Positions 44,727-54,398 of a stretch of DNA of 64,000 bases are shown here, piece after piece (position 1 is the stretch's first letter; the number at the start of each line of letters is the position of its first letter). The stretch is taken from positions 1 through 64,000 of the forward strand of contig NZ_FRBI01000008.1 in assembly GCF_900142575.1 (NCBI RefSeq). The letters are read 5' to 3'. A program made the position numbers and the translations under genes. The stretch is from Actinacidiphila paucisporea. Its GTDB lineage: Bacteria > Actinomycetota > Actinomycetes > Streptomycetales > Streptomycetaceae. The notes below the pieces were generated by a model, which saw only the letters and a program-made list of their open reading frames with translations, made no database searches and was not told the DNA's origin.

Positions 44727-46532
44727 ATGTTCGCACTCTCGTCCCGACGGCTGCGTGCCACCGCGCGCCGGGTCTTCGGCTGGGAAGAGCTGCGCCCGGC
44801 CCAACTGGCCGCGATGAAGTCGGTGATGAAGCGGCGCGACGTGATCGCCGTGATGCCGACCGGGGCGGGGAAGTCAGCGATCTACCAGGTGCCTGCGGCG
44901 CTGCTCGGCGGGCCGGTCGTGGTGGTCTCACCGCTGATCGCCCTGCAACGTGACCAGATGCAGGGCCTGCTCGCCTCCGGAGCCCTGCGCGCCGCGGCGG
45001 TCAACTCGGCTCAGCGCCGTAGCGACAACGACAGCGCCTGGGAGCGGATCAGTGCCTCGTCCATCGACGTGGTCTTCCTCGCCCCGGAACAGCTGGCCAA
45101 GGCCGACGTGCTCGACAGGCTCGCCGCCGCCCGGCCCCGGCTGCTCGTGGTTGACGAGGCGCACTGCGTCTCGTCGTGGGGCCACGACTTCCGCCCGGAC
45201 TACCTGCGGTTGCGCCACGCGCGCGAGCGGCTGGGCAATCCGCCGGTGCTCGCGCTGACCGCGAGCGCGGCCGCACCGGTCCGCCGCGACATCGCAGAAC
45301 GCCTGGGCATGAAGGACCTGGTGGAGATCGTGTCCGGCTTCGACCGGCCGAACATCGGTCTTGAAGTGGCCGCCTTCCAGGACGAGGCCGACAAGAACCG
45401 CTTCGTGGTGGAGCGGGCGGCCGTGGAGGAGAAGCCGGGAGTCGTCTACGCGGCGACCCGCCGGGCCGCCGACACCTTGGCGCAGGAGCTCGCCGGCCTC
45501 GGGCTGGACGCGGAGAGCTACCACGCCGGCCGGACGGCCGCCGATCGCGGCGACGTGCAGGACCGCTTCCTCGCGGGCGATCTGGACGTGGTCGTGGCGA
45601 CGTCGGCCTTCGGGATGGGCATCGACAAGGCGGACGTGCGGTTCGTCCTGCACGCGTCCGTTCCCGGGTCGCTGGACGCGTACTACCAGGAGATCGGCCG
45701 GGCGGGCCGCGACGGCGCCCCGGCCCGGGCGATCCTGGCCTACCGGCAGAAGGACCTCGGCCTGCAGCGCTTCTTCGCCGCGGGGGCGCCGGACGCGGAG
45801 GCGCTGGGGCGGGTCGCCGAGCGGCTGCGGGAGGCCGGGGGGACGGTGCCGACGAGCGCCTTGCGGGCGGACTGCGACCTGTCCGCGACCCGGCTGTCCG
45901 CCGTCCTGAACCTGCTGGAGGAGGCGGAAGCCGTCCGTACGGCACGCGACGGCAGCCGCTGGACCGGCGGCGACGGCCAGGACGCGGTGGACCGCGCCGT
46001 CCAGGCGGCGCTGGCCGTCGACGCCACGCACCGAAAACTGGAGCAGTCCAGGGTCGACATGATGCGGGGGTACGCCGAGACCGTCGACTGCCGGCGCCGC
46101 TTCCTGCTCGGCTACTTCGGCGAGACCGTGTCCGACTCCTGCGGGTCGTGCGACAACTGCGCCGGCAGGCCGACCGGTCCCCTCGACGCACCGGCCCCAC
46201 GGGAGGAGGTGCACGGCGCGGACGAGCCGGCGACCGCCGCGCGCGGGCGCCGCATGCGCCTTCGCAGGTCCGACCGGAGGTCCGTCCCCGCCGCCGGCGG
46301 GAGCCGGGTTCCCGCCGGGAATGCCGGCCGTTCCGCGCCGCGCGACACGGCGGCCCACCCCTACCGGCCCGGGGTCCGCGTGCGCCACGAGCAGTGGGGC
46401 GACGGCGAAGTGATGAGCGAGGGCGACGGCAAGGTCACCGTGCTGTTTTCCTCCGTCGGCTACCGCACCCTGTCGGTGGCAGTGGTGACGGACAAGCGCC
46501 TGCTCGCCGAGCTGCCGGAACAGAGGCGCTGA
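44727..46532 (+). CDS. recQ: RecQ-family ATP-dependent DNA helicase
   Basis: 601 residues, ATG 44727 after GAGGAGAAG. Helicase motifs in order: Q-motif region RRVFGWEELRPAQLAAM, Walker A MPTGAGKSA (about 43-51), DEAH box VVDEAHCVSSWGHDFRPDYL, motif III LALTASA, motif V TSAFGMGIDKADVRFV and motif VI YYQEIGRAGRDG. A RecQ zinc-binding cysteine set follows (CRRRFLLGYFGE ... CGSCDNC). The C-terminal 130 residues are basic and end in a small domain (VRVRHEQWGDGEVMSEGDGK) instead of a clear HRDC. It unwinds recombination and repair intermediates in the 3'-5' direction. Confidence 0.93.
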   Translation: MFALSSRRLRATARRVFGWEELRPAQLAAMKSVMKRRDVIAVMPTGAGKSAIYQVPAALLGGPVVVVSPLIALQRDQMQGLLASGALRAAAVNSAQRRSDNDSAWERISASSIDVVFLAPEQLAKADVLDRLAAARPRLLVVDEAHCVSSWGHDFRPDYLRLRHARERLGNPPVLALTASAAAPVRRDIAERLGMKDLVEIVSGFDRPNIGLEVAAFQDEADKNRFVVERAAVEEKPGVVYAATRRAADTLAQELAGLGLDAESYHAGRTAADRGDVQDRFLAGDLDVVVATSAFGMGIDKADVRFVLHASVPGSLDAYYQEIGRAGRDGAPARAILAYRQKDLGLQRFFAAGAPDAEALGRVAERLREAGGTVPTSALRADCDLSATRLSAVLNLLEEAEAVRTARDGSRWTGGDGQDAVDRAVQAALAVDATHRKLEQSRVDMMRGYAETVDCRRRFLLGYFGETVSDSCGSCDNCAGRPTGPLDAPAPREEVHGADEPATAARGRRMRLRRSDRRSVPAAGGSRVPAGNAGRSAPRDTAAHPYRPGVRVRHEQWGDGEVMSEGDGKVTVLFSSVGYRTLSVAVVTDKRLLAELPEQRR

Positions 46533-46608
46533 GGATGTCCGCGATCCGAAGCCCCGCGACGACGGCGGTCCCAAGCTCCGTCACCACAACCGACTGGGGG
46601 TGCGCGCC

Positions 46609-47379
46609 ATGGGTGATCTCGTGAAGGGCTTGGGGCTGCTGGCGCGGGGCCAGCACTGGGCGCTGCGGCACAGGTCGGACTGGCGCTACGGGATGGCGCC
46701 CGCCCTGATCACCCTGGTCGGCTACGCCGGCGCGCTGGTCGCACTGGTGGTCTGGTCGGACGATCTCGCGAGTTGGGCGACGCCGTTCGCCGACGGCTGG
46801 ACGTCGCCGGTGCGCGGCGCCTTCCGCGAACTGGTGACCGCGATGCTCGTCTGCGGCGGGCTGCTGGTCGCGGTGATCTCCTTCACCGCGGTGACGCTGC
46901 TGGTGGGCCAGCCGTTCTACGAGTCGCTCGCCCACCGGGTGGACGTCTCCCAGGGGAACGCCCCCGAACCGCCCGACCGTTCGGCGCTGCGGGAGTTGTG
47001 GACCGGTGTGCGGGACAGCGTGCGCGTGCTGCTGCTGGTCGGCGCCTTCGGCGTGGTGCTCTTCGTGCTGGGCTTCGTGCCCGTGGTCGGGCAGACCGTC
47101 GTGCCCGCGGTCGGCTTCTGCGTGTCCGGCTTCTTCCTCACCGCCGAGCTGTCCGCGGTGTCCATGCAGCGCCGCGACATCGCACTGCGCGAGCGTCTAC
47201 GGCTGTTGCGCGGCCGCCCGATGCTGGTGCTGGGCTTCGGGGTGCCACTGGTGCTGACCTTCCTCGTACCGTTCGCGGCGGTCGTGCTGATGCCGGGCGC
47301 GGTCGCGGGCGCGACCCTGCTCACGCGTGAACTGCTGCACGCTGCCCCGCCCGGGCGCTCGGGACCGACCGTCGAATGA
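46609..47379 (+). CDS. EI24-domain (CysZ-like) membrane protein
   Basis: 256 residues from ATG 46609 (a GTG nine bases earlier is in frame). Several transmembrane helices include APALITLVGYAGALVALVVW, VTAMLVCGGLLVAVISFTAV, VRVLLLVGAFGVVLFVLGFV and VLGFGVPLVLTFLVPFAAVV. The pattern GQPFYESLAHRV and the Arg-rich cytoplasmic loop are typical of the EI24/CysZ family of actinomycetes. CysZ proteins take part in sulfate uptake, but the actinomycete members are uncharacterised. It follows recQ by 76 bases. Confidence 0.85.
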   Translation: MGDLVKGLGLLARGQHWALRHRSDWRYGMAPALITLVGYAGALVALVVWSDDLASWATPFADGWTSPVRGAFRELVTAMLVCGGLLVAVISFTAVTLLVGQPFYESLAHRVDVSQGNAPEPPDRSALRELWTGVRDSVRVLLLVGAFGVVLFVLGFVPVVGQTVVPAVGFCVSGFFLTAELSAVSMQRRDIALRERLRLLRGRPMLVLGFGVPLVLTFLVPFAAVVLMPGAVAGATLLTRELLHAAPPGRSGPTVE

Positions 47380-47517
47380 CCCGCTCCGCGCCGGGTTTGT
47401 CCGGCCTACCGGAAGCCTCATATCGTCAAGAGCGGGCAGGCGGACAGTGAGCTGCTCGGCACGCCAGGGTGCGCGGGAGCAAGCGCCGTTCGGCTTCACG
47501 AAGTGGGGAGCATGGCG

Positions 47518-47952
47518 ATGGGTGAAGGATCGCTGAAGGCCGTGGGATGGGCAAAGTCGTTCCCTGTCTCAGGCGGAGTAAAGGCAGGCAGGCAGTGGGC
47601 ACGCCGGCATCTGGAGTCCCTGCCGTGGACTCGCGACGCCCCGGAGACCGTCGACGCGATCGTCCTGACGGTCTCTGAACTGATCACCAACGCGCATGTC
47701 CACGCCCATAGCGGCGCGCAGTTGGTCCTGGCCTGGGACAGCCGGTGCCTGCACGTCAGCGTCCACGACTCCGGCAGCGGTGAACCGGTCCCCCCTTCGC
47801 AGGACCCGGACCGCACCTCGGGAAGGGGGCTGATCCTGATGGACGCGCTCGCCGACAGCTGGGAGACCCGTCACCAGGCGGACGGCAAGACCGTGACGGC
47901 CTGCTTCAGCCCGCCGGACCGCCCCGACCCGCACGGCTCCGGCACGCGGTGA
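47518..47952 (+). CDS. RsbW-like ATP-binding anti-sigma/regulatory kinase
   Basis: 144 residues. ATG 47518 is preferred since GGGGAG is seven bases upstream; ATG 47512 is directly next to that site. It is a stand-alone GHKL ATPase: N-box LTVSELITNAHVHA, G1 box VHDSGSG and G2 box TSGRGLILMDALADSW. Streptomycetes carry dozens of these short kinases, which bind sigma factors or phosphorylate STAS-domain antagonists. No sigma factor or STAS partner is adjacent, so the target is unknown. Confidence 0.88.
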   Translation: MGEGSLKAVGWAKSFPVSGGVKAGRQWARRHLESLPWTRDAPETVDAIVLTVSELITNAHVHAHSGAQLVLAWDSRCLHVSVHDSGSGEPVPPSQDPDRTSGRGLILMDALADSWETRHQADGKTVTACFSPPDRPDPHGSGTR

Positions 47953-47992
47953 GCGGACGGCGCCTTCGCGGGACCCGCCGCGGCGTACGGCA

Positions 47993-50764
47993 TCACGACG
48001 GCTCCGGTCGCCCGCCGGCGTCGAGCATCAGGCGGGTGAGCGCGACGCGGTTGGTCAGGCCCAGCTTGCGGTAGATGCGGTTGAGGTGGGTGTCGACGGT
48101 CCGCTGGCTCAGGAAGAGGGCGCCGGCGATCTCCTTGCTGGTCATGCCGGTGCTGGTGAGGCCGGCTATCTGCCGTTCCCGGGAGGAGAGCGCGGCCAGG
48201 GGGCCGGTTGAGCCGCCGCGGCCGGCTGGTCCGGCGAGCCGGCGGCGCTCGTCGGCGACCTCCTCGGCCAGCCGTGCCGAGCCGCACTGGCCGGCCAGTG
48301 CCGCGGCGCGGCCCAGCCACCCGTCCACCTGCTGTCCGCGTCCCGCGTCCAGGGACAGGGACGCGACCGCCAGCAGGGTGCGGCACACCTCGATGCGCTT
48401 CCCGCCCGCGGAGAAACCCTCCACGGCCTGCTCGGCGGCCTCCACCGCCTCGTCGGCCTCGCCGCGCAGGGCGTGGACCCGCATCCGGGCGCGCAGCGAG
48501 AAGCCCCGGCGGCCCGCGGTGGAAAGCTGCGCGACGGACTCCTCACCCAGCCGCGCCCACCGCTCCGCCGCCGCCAGGTCACCTCCGAGCGCCGCCGCCT
48601 CGGCCAGCACGTCGCACCACCGCGGCCTGCGCAGGGCCGTGAGCAGCGGCAGCCCGGTCCCGCCCGCGGCTTCCAGCAGCAGCCATCCGCCGCGCTCCGG
48701 GTCGCCGGCGAGCAGCACGATCTCGGCGTGCAGGCAGCGGACCACCACGGCCCAGGCCGTCGGCGCGGAGCCGGCGATCCCGGCTGCCTGCCCGGCCAGC
48801 AGGAGCGCGTCCCGGCCATCGCCCTGCGCGCCCCGCCACAGCAGCGCCTTGGCGCGCAGCGACAGGGCGATGGCCCGCGTGGCGGGACTGCCGCCGGGCC
48901 GGGCGAGGACCTCGTCGAGCGTCGCGAGCGCCCCGGGGACGTCTCCCGAACGGAGCTGGACCTCTCCCAGGGCCTTGAGGATCGCGGGCAGCACGTGGTG
49001 CTGCCCGGACCGCCGGGACAGCGCCGCGCCGCGTGCGAGGTGGCGTTCGGCCTCCGGCAGCTGCCCCAGCAGGGACTCGGTGAGGCCCAGTTGGTAGACG
49101 GACTGCAGATTGGCCAGCAGCGAGGTGTCACCGGCCGCGTCGACGAGTTCGGCGGCCCTGGCGGCCGCGGCCTGCGCACCGGCCCGGTCGCACAGGTGCA
49201 GGCGCGCGAGCGACGCCTGCGCGAGGGCGTTCGCCTCACCGGCGCGGTCCCCGTAGCCGCGGGCGGTCGCCGCGGCGATGCCGGCGTGCCGCTCGGCCGT
49301 CGCGTACTGGCGCTGGTCGAGGGCGGCGTCCGCCAGCTCGGTGTGCAGGGCGGCAGCCGCCGCGGTGTCGTGGTCGGACAGCGACGCCAGGCCGGACCGC
49401 GCGATGGCGGCGGCCTCCGCATAGTGGCCGAGCCGCTGCGCGGCCCGGCTGGTGTCGGCGATCACCCGGGTCCGGAAGGGGCTGCCGGGCAGATCGGCTC
49501 CCAACGTGTCGAGCAGCGCCCGGCTGTTGGCGGCGTCACCGGTCAACAGGCGGGCCTGTGCCAGCAGGACACGGGCTTCGTGCCAGAAACTCCCGCTCTG
49601 CGGGATCAGCGAGACGGCTGTTTCCAGGTAGCCGGCCGCGATGTGCGGGGCGGAGTGCAGGCAGTCGCGCGCCATGTCGACCAGGGTCGCGACGTGGTCG
49701 GGCCGGCTCGGGTCGGCGGCCTGTGCGACGTGCGGCGCGCGCCGGGCGATCGGGGCGCCGCGCCGGGCCAGCGCGGCCTCGGCGCGGCGGTGGAGGGCGA
49801 GCCGCCGTCCCGGATCGAGCCGTCCGTGGACGACCGCGCCCAGCACCGGGTGACGCAGCGCGAGTTGCGGCCCGGGGCCGACCGGCCTGAGGAGATCCGC
49901 GCGGGTGAGCGTGTCGAGTGCTCCCATCGCGTCGGCGACATCGAGGCCGGCGACTTCGACCAGCAGTTCCGGGTGGAAGGGCTCGCCCAGCGCGGCAGCC
50001 GCCTGGGCGACGGTAAGGGCGTCGCGGTCAAGGCCGGCGAATTCGCCGAGGATGGCCGTCGCGGCCTCGGTGACCGCCTCGCCGTCGCCCGCGATCGCTT
50101 TGAGGTACAGCGGATTCCCCTCGCCTGAACGGTGGATGTCGTCCAGGTCGGGTCGATCGCCCAGCAGGGCGCGGGTCTGCTCCAGGGACAGCGGGCCGAG
50201 CCGCCACAGGTCGAGCCGGCCCGAACTCAGGGCTCGGGAGAGGACTTCGGCCATTTCGAAGGAGAGCTGGCGCTCCCGATAGGCCATGACCAGGAGCAGC
50301 GGGCTCGCGGAAGCCGCGTGGATCAGCTGTACGACGCCGGGGATGCTGTCCGCCGGCAGCCGGTGGAGGTCGTCCAGCACGGCCGCCGCCGCGGCGGGAG
50401 GTGCTGCGGGCCCGGCGGATTCCTCCTGCCGGGCGCCGGGACCGCACTCCAGGAGGGTGGTGAACGGCTTGAGGGGTTCCGCGGCATCGGCATGCGTGGA
50501 AAGGACCGGTAAGCCGGCATCGCAGGCCAGGGCGGCCAGCGCGGACATGAGCGCGCTCTTGCCGACACCGGGTTCGCCGACGAGCGCGACCGCCCGCCCC
50601 CGGGCGCCGATCAGGCTTTTCAGCGCCGAACGCAAGGCGTCGACCTCGCTGTCCCTGCCGACCAGTACGCGGTGGCCGAGCGCGGTGCCGGTCTCCGGCG
50701 CGGAGGCATCCACGGCGCCCCCGCTGCTCGCGGACGCCTCGGCCGACCCGCCGCTCACACACAT
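47993..50764 (-). CDS. LAL-type LuxR regulator next to the RiPP cluster
   Basis: 923 residues from ATG 50764 (TTG 50776 and GTG 50758 are alternatives). An N-terminal NTPase follows the [14 protein letters not shown] entry, with Walker [11 protein letters not shown] and Walker [10 protein letters not shown] long TPR-like helical middle leads to a LuxR helix-turn-helix: [20 protein letters not shown], then [18 protein letters not shown]. It is divergent from the precursor-peptide gene, only about 240 bases away, and is the only regulator in the RiPP region, so it probably activates it. It differs in detail from the LAL at 20552. Confidence 0.92.
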   Translation of the reverse strand: MCVSGGSAEASASSGGAVDASAPETGTALGHRVLVGRDSEVDALRSALKSLIGARGRAVALVGEPGVGKSALMSALAALACDAGLPVLSTHADAAEPLKPFTTLLECGPGARQEESAGPAAPPAAAAAVLDDLHRLPADSIPGVVQLIHAASASPLLLVMAYRERQLSFEMAEVLSRALSSGRLDLWRLGPLSLEQTRALLGDRPDLDDIHRSGEGNPLYLKAIAGDGEAVTEAATAILGEFAGLDRDALTVAQAAAALGEPFHPELLVEVAGLDVADAMGALDTLTRADLLRPVGPGPQLALRHPVLGAVVHGRLDPGRRLALHRRAEAALARRGAPIARRAPHVAQAADPSRPDHVATLVDMARDCLHSAPHIAAGYLETAVSLIPQSGSFWHEARVLLAQARLLTGDAANSRALLDTLGADLPGSPFRTRVIADTSRAAQRLGHYAEAAAIARSGLASLSDHDTAAAAALHTELADAALDQRQYATAERHAGIAAATARGYGDRAGEANALAQASLARLHLCDRAGAQAAAARAAELVDAAGDTSLLANLQSVYQLGLTESLLGQLPEAERHLARGAALSRRSGQHHVLPAILKALGEVQLRSGDVPGALATLDEVLARPGGSPATRAIALSLRAKALLWRGAQGDGRDALLLAGQAAGIAGSAPTAWAVVVRCLHAEIVLLAGDPERGGWLLLEAAGGTGLPLLTALRRPRWCDVLAEAAALGGDLAAAERWARLGEESVAQLSTAGRRGFSLRARMRVHALRGEADEAVEAAEQAVEGFSAGGKRIEVCRTLLAVASLSLDAGRGQQVDGWLGRAAALAGQCGSARLAEEVADERRRLAGPAGRGGSTGPLAALSSRERQIAGLTSTGMTSKEIAGALFLSQRTVDTHLNRIYRKLGLTNRVALTRLMLDAGGRPEPS

Positions 50765-51001
50765 CCCCCAAGGCAAACGTGGCCCGGTCCCGCGATTCGA
50801 TCATCCTAGGCGGGCCCGACTTTCCGGCGCAATGAAGAAGCCGCCGGTGGGGAGTTGGGCAACGGGCCGGTCTCCCGGGGCGGTTGCGTACGTGGTTTGC
50901 GTATTTCTACCGATGTCGGGGAAAGCCGCGGGCCGGAAGGTGGTCGTGCGGTGGCACCTCACGTCGCGTGCCGTATCCCACCACCAGCGGATTGGACAGC
51001 C

Positions 51002-51187
51002 ATGCGCCAGACGACGGACGACCACGAGAACAGCACCACCAAGGAGGCGTTGGACTTCGGAGACCTCGACTTCAGCGACCTCGACCTCAGCACCCTGTCG
51101 GTGATCAGCATGGACGGTCCGGCGGCGAAGACCGACTTCGGCGCCGCGGACTCCTGGCCCCCGTCGTGCTGCTGTTACCCCAACTGA
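51002..51187 (+). CDS. RiPP precursor peptide with C-terminal SWPPSCCCYPN core
   Basis: 61 residues from ATG 51002. The leader is acidic and strongly patterned: LDFGDLDF, then SDLDLSTLS and VISMDGP, as in thiopeptide and other azole-peptide leaders read by ocin-ThiF/YcaO partners. The C-terminus, DSWPPSCCCYPN, holds the only three cysteines of the protein as an uninterrupted run (56-58), and just two nearby serines (51 and 55). The three Cys are ideal substrates for three consecutive thiazoles; the Ser residues could become oxazole or dehydroalanine. It is encoded opposite a YcaO/dehydrogenase/LanB operon and next to a LAL gene. The leader cleavage site is unknown, probably between residues 39 and 50; no protease gene is adjacent. 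Confidence 0.88.
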   Translation: MRQTTDDHENSTTKEALDFGDLDFSDLDLSTLSVISMDGPAAKTDFGAADSWPPSCCCYPN

Positions 51188-51199
51188 CCGCACTGCACG

Positions 51200-51230
51200 G
51201 GCGGGCGGGTGCCCACGGCAACCGCCCGCC
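51200..51230. terminator. Hairpin between precursor gene and modification operon
   Basis: A 13-bp stem with one mismatch (51200-51212 with 51218-51230) lies between the convergent precursor and dehydrogenase genes. Confidence 0.6.
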
Positions 51231-51250
51231 CTCCGCCGCCCGCGCAGGCG

Positions 51251-52438
51251 CTACGGGAATTCCCCCGGGTCGGTGAGGTCGTAGCAGAAGTCCAGGGCGC
51301 GGGGGCGGCCGATGAGCAGCATGTAGACGATGTCCTCCCCGGGGTCGGCCCGCATCGCCGCCTCCGCGGCCGGCTCGTCGAAGCTGCGCACCGGCCGGCA
51401 GAAGAGGCCCGACACGGCGGCCGCGGAGCAGACGTGCTGGGCGGCCGCCCCCGCCGCCAGCAGCATGTCCCGGTAGGCGTCAGGGCCCTGCTCGCGGACC
51501 GCGCCCTCGACGTCGCCGCTGATCGCCCAGACCACGTTCATGCCCGGCACGTCCACGGCTGCCCGGCCGAACCCGAACGCCGGTCCGATCCACTCCGTCG
51601 CGCGCCCCGGCCTGATCAGGTCCGGGCCCCCTTCGCCCAGCTCGTAGAGACCGTCCCGGACGCCGACGATCCCGCGGACGGCGAGCCGGTGACGCAGCCG
51701 GACCGCGCCGCGCCGGCCGGCGAGCGAGCCCGCGGGCGGGCGGCTGTCCCGGACCACCCGGCCCAGGGTCCCGGCGGGCAGCGGCCGGGGGTCCGCGGAC
51801 AGGCCCCGCGGGGCCAGCGCTCCGCTCCGCTCCGCGACGGCCTGCCGCCAGGGCCGGTCCGCCACCTCGCCCTCTTCGAACGTCACTTCCGCCACGACGC
51901 CGGACCGCCCGCCGCCACCCCGGGACGAGGCGTGGCCGACGAGCCCCGCGGTGCGGCCCGCCTCGATGAGGCAGGAGGTGACGTGGCCGGCCTCCAGCAG
52001 GGCGAGCGCGTCGCGCAGGGTGCCGTACCCGTCGGGCAGCCGGTGCGGGGCGACGGTCAGTTCGACGGTGGCGGAGCCGACCGCGGCGGGGTCGGGCAGC
52101 GGCCGTTCGCCTTCGAGGACGAGCCTGACCGGATCGACGGGCCAGCGCTCGCCGCCGAGCCGCAGCGCCGCGTCGGTCGGGTACACGCAGCGCGGTGACG
52201 GGTAGCCCCGGTGGTCGTTGTGCGGATTCCAGGGCTCCCACCGGCGGGGGGCCAGCGCCACGGACAGCGTGCCGGCCAGGGCCGCGCCGAAGGACGGGTC
52301 GTCGGCCAGGTGGCTCAGCGGTACGGAGCGGGTCGGCCGCGGCCTGCCGACCCGGACGGCTCCGCCCACGGGCCCGAGCGATTTGCCCGGGCCGTGCGCG
52401 TGGGCGGCGGCGAGCGCGGTGCGGACGGGGTCGGTCAT
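51251..52438 (-). CDS. SagB-type/thiopeptide-type azoline dehydrogenase (nitroreductase fold)
   Basis: 395 residues from ATG 52438, 13 bases after the YcaO stop. The N-terminal part has SVPLSHLADDPSFGAALAG and RRWEPWNPHNDHRGYPSPRC; the C-terminal half (DAYRDMLLAAGAAAQHVCSA, then AVSGLFCRPVRSFDE) is the FMN-binding nitroreductase fold seen in SagB-like enzymes of azole peptides and thiopeptides. Such enzymes oxidise thiazolines and oxazolines to thiazoles and oxazoles with FMN. The operon position with YcaO and its partner supports this. It is the last gene of the operon. Confidence 0.85.
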   Translation of the reverse strand: MTDPVRTALAAAHAHGPGKSLGPVGGAVRVGRPRPTRSVPLSHLADDPSFGAALAGTLSVALAPRRWEPWNPHNDHRGYPSPRCVYPTDAALRLGGERWPVDPVRLVLEGERPLPDPAAVGSATVELTVAPHRLPDGYGTLRDALALLEAGHVTSCLIEAGRTAGLVGHASSRGGGGRSGVVAEVTFEEGEVADRPWRQAVAERSGALAPRGLSADPRPLPAGTLGRVVRDSRPPAGSLAGRRGAVRLRHRLAVRGIVGVRDGLYELGEGGPDLIRPGRATEWIGPAFGFGRAAVDVPGMNVVWAISGDVEGAVREQGPDAYRDMLLAAGAAAQHVCSAAAVSGLFCRPVRSFDEPAAEAAMRADPGEDIVYMLLIGRPRALDFCYDLTDPGEFP

Positions 52439-52451
52439 GGACGGTGCCCGT

Positions 52452-54398
52452 TCACGGGAAGGGGTGGGGGTCGAGCGGCAGGTCCCGGTAGCGGGGACGG
52501 GCCGGCAGGCGGCCGAGCCGCCACGGCACGTCCAGCAGCCGGGGCAGGCCGCGCGTACGGCGGTGCACATGACCGAAGGTCATCGGCAGCGCGCCGGGGA
52601 CGAGGACCTTGGCCGCGTGCAGGCCCAGGGTGTCGCGAACGACCGGGTCGCTCTGGTCGACGAAGACGACGTCCATACCGGCCCGTACCACACGCGCGGC
52701 TGTCTCGGCGAGCAGGGCCCCGAGGTCCCGGACGGGCCGCGGACTTCCTGGCCAGACCCGCTGCCAGGGGCGCGGCGGCCCGGTGCCCGCCAGCAGGAAG
52801 TCGAAGCGTGACCGGGCCTCGGGCAGCGTGTACAGGGCCGTGTGGTCCTCCATGGAGACCACCCGCCGCGGTTCGTCCAGCATCCGCAGCAGCCGGTCCC
52901 GGTCGAGCTTCTCCGGCGACGTGAGCGCCGTCTGCGTGACCGCTCCCACGCTGACGACGGCCTCCACGACGGCGGACCGGATCGCCTCCCGCGGATCGGG
53001 ATGGGCTCCGGCCGCGAAGAACGCCTGCGGGGCGGCGGACGCGGCGTCCTGGCAGAGCACGAGGGACACCACCGCCGGCACACCGAAGTCGTTGGTGGAG
53101 TCGAAGAGCCGCAGGTCGTAGCCGAGGGCGTCCAGGAGGTCGGCGCAGTGGCCCACCAGCGGGTCGTCGTCAGGCGGCGCGACCGGGGCCAGCGGGGTGC
53201 GCGCGTACCAGGCCATGAGGAAGGCGTCCCGCTCGGCCACCTCGAACAGGCCGTGGAGTACGGCCTCCTCCAGGCTGTTGCCGAGACCGCAGCCGCTGGA
53301 GGTCTCCCGGACGAAAGGGGACACCCCGGCGCCGGCCCCCCGTCGGGGCAGGCCCCAGTAGGCCATCTGCTCGGGCACCGCGACCGCCCGGTCCTCGCCC
53401 GTCGACCAGCCGTACACCCAGTCCGTCACCGTGTCGGGTGTGTAGCGGGCGATACGGGCCTCCGGCAGGTCCGCCGCATGCGGTTCGTACAGCCCGAACC
53501 TGGCGGGGTCGACCGCGCGCCGCGGGCCGATCTCCGCGAAACTGCCGCGCAGCGCGGTGCGTTTGCCGCGCGGGGCGGTGCCCGCCATCCGCTCCACGGC
53601 CTCGAACAGCGCGACGCGTTCGGCTTCGGCGAAGGTCAGCGCGCGGCCGTAGCCGGCGTCACGCTCCTCCCGGTCGCCGACCACCGCGGCCCCGGCGAAG
53701 GCCAGCGGATACGTCTCCCGGCGGGACACGCTCGCGACGGGGCCCAGCCGCCAGTCGTACAGCGCCGCCCTCAACCCCGCCCGCGTGGTGGCCGGATTGT
53801 CCTGGCGCAGCCGGCGGGGATCGGGCAGCGGCCGCGCCGCCGGGACGAACCGGGCGAGCTCCGGCGTGTCCTCGGGCAGCGGCCCGCAGATCGGGCAGCC
53901 GCCGCGGCGCGGCCTGGCCCGGTGCGTCGAGCAGGTCCCGTCGTCCGTGCGGACCGCCCACATCGTGCCCGACCAGCGCGCCGTGTCGGCGAGGGCGTCC
54001 GCGGCGAGGGCGGCGAGCAGCGGCACCGCGGTCGGAGCGGGTACGCCGCCCAGCACCAGGTCACCCTGGTCCCGGGGAGTACGGCCGCCGGCGGTCGCCA
54101 GCCGCTCCGCCTCGGCGCAGCCCAGGCAGGCGGGCGCGCCGCGGTGCAGCAGCGGTCCCACCAGCGCCGTGGAACCGTCGACCCGGACCGGGAGCAGCGT
54201 GCTCCCGCCGCGCCAGGCATGAGCCGAGAGGGCCACGGCCTGATCGGGGGTCCACCGGTCGAGTGCCACCACCGCGGGCTGTCCGGTGGAGGCCAGTGCC
54301 GCGTCCAGGGCCAGCACCGGCCAGGGCAGTCCCGCGTCCGCCATCGCCGCGGCGAGCAGACCGCCCCCCTGCTCGGCCTCCCGCACGGCGCCGGTCAC
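52452..54398 (-). CDS. YcaO cyclodehydratase (azoline-forming, TOMM type)
   Basis: 648 residues from ATG 54398, overlapping the previous gene by four bases. The N-terminal 230 residues carry a CLGC ... CPIC cysteine set, as in TOMM fusion YcaOs. The YcaO domain follows with ATP-binding motifs: ALFEAVERMAG, ETSSGCGLGNSLEEAVLHGL and FEVAERDAF. The C-terminus ends LDPHPFP, the PxPxP tail that marks peptide-cyclising YcaOs. The enzyme uses ATP to phosphorylate the peptide backbone amide and convert Cys (and Ser/Thr) into azolines. Its substrate is most probably the CCC core encoded at 51002. Confidence 0.93.
   Translation of the reverse strand: MTGAVREAEQGGGLLAAAMADAGLPWPVLALDAALASTGQPAVVALDRWTPDQAVALSAHAWRGGSTLLPVRVDGSTALVGPLLHRGAPACLGCAEAERLATAGGRTPRDQGDLVLGGVPAPTAVPLLAALAADALADTARWSGTMWAVRTDDGTCSTHRARPRRGGCPICGPLPEDTPELARFVPAARPLPDPRRLRQDNPATTRAGLRAALYDWRLGPVASVSRRETYPLAFAGAAVVGDREERDAGYGRALTFAEAERVALFEAVERMAGTAPRGKRTALRGSFAEIGPRRAVDPARFGLYEPHAADLPEARIARYTPDTVTDWVYGWSTGEDRAVAVPEQMAYWGLPRRGAGAGVSPFVRETSSGCGLGNSLEEAVLHGLFEVAERDAFLMAWYARTPLAPVAPPDDDPLVGHCADLLDALGYDLRLFDSTNDFGVPAVVSLVLCQDAASAAPQAFFAAGAHPDPREAIRSAVVEAVVSVGAVTQTALTSPEKLDRDRLLRMLDEPRRVVSMEDHTALYTLPEARSRFDFLLAGTGPPRPWQRVWPGSPRPVRDLGALLAETAARVVRAGMDVVFVDQSDPVVRDTLGLHAAKVLVPGALPMTFGHVHRRTRGLPRLLDVPWRLGRLPARPRYRDLPLDPHPFP

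Noticed and set aside
50880..50920. LuxR-type operator formed by the repeated TTGCGTA words before the precursor gene
   Set aside because: Two GTTGCGTAC/TTTGCGTAT words are seen, but spacing and symmetry are poor and there is no second copy elsewhere.
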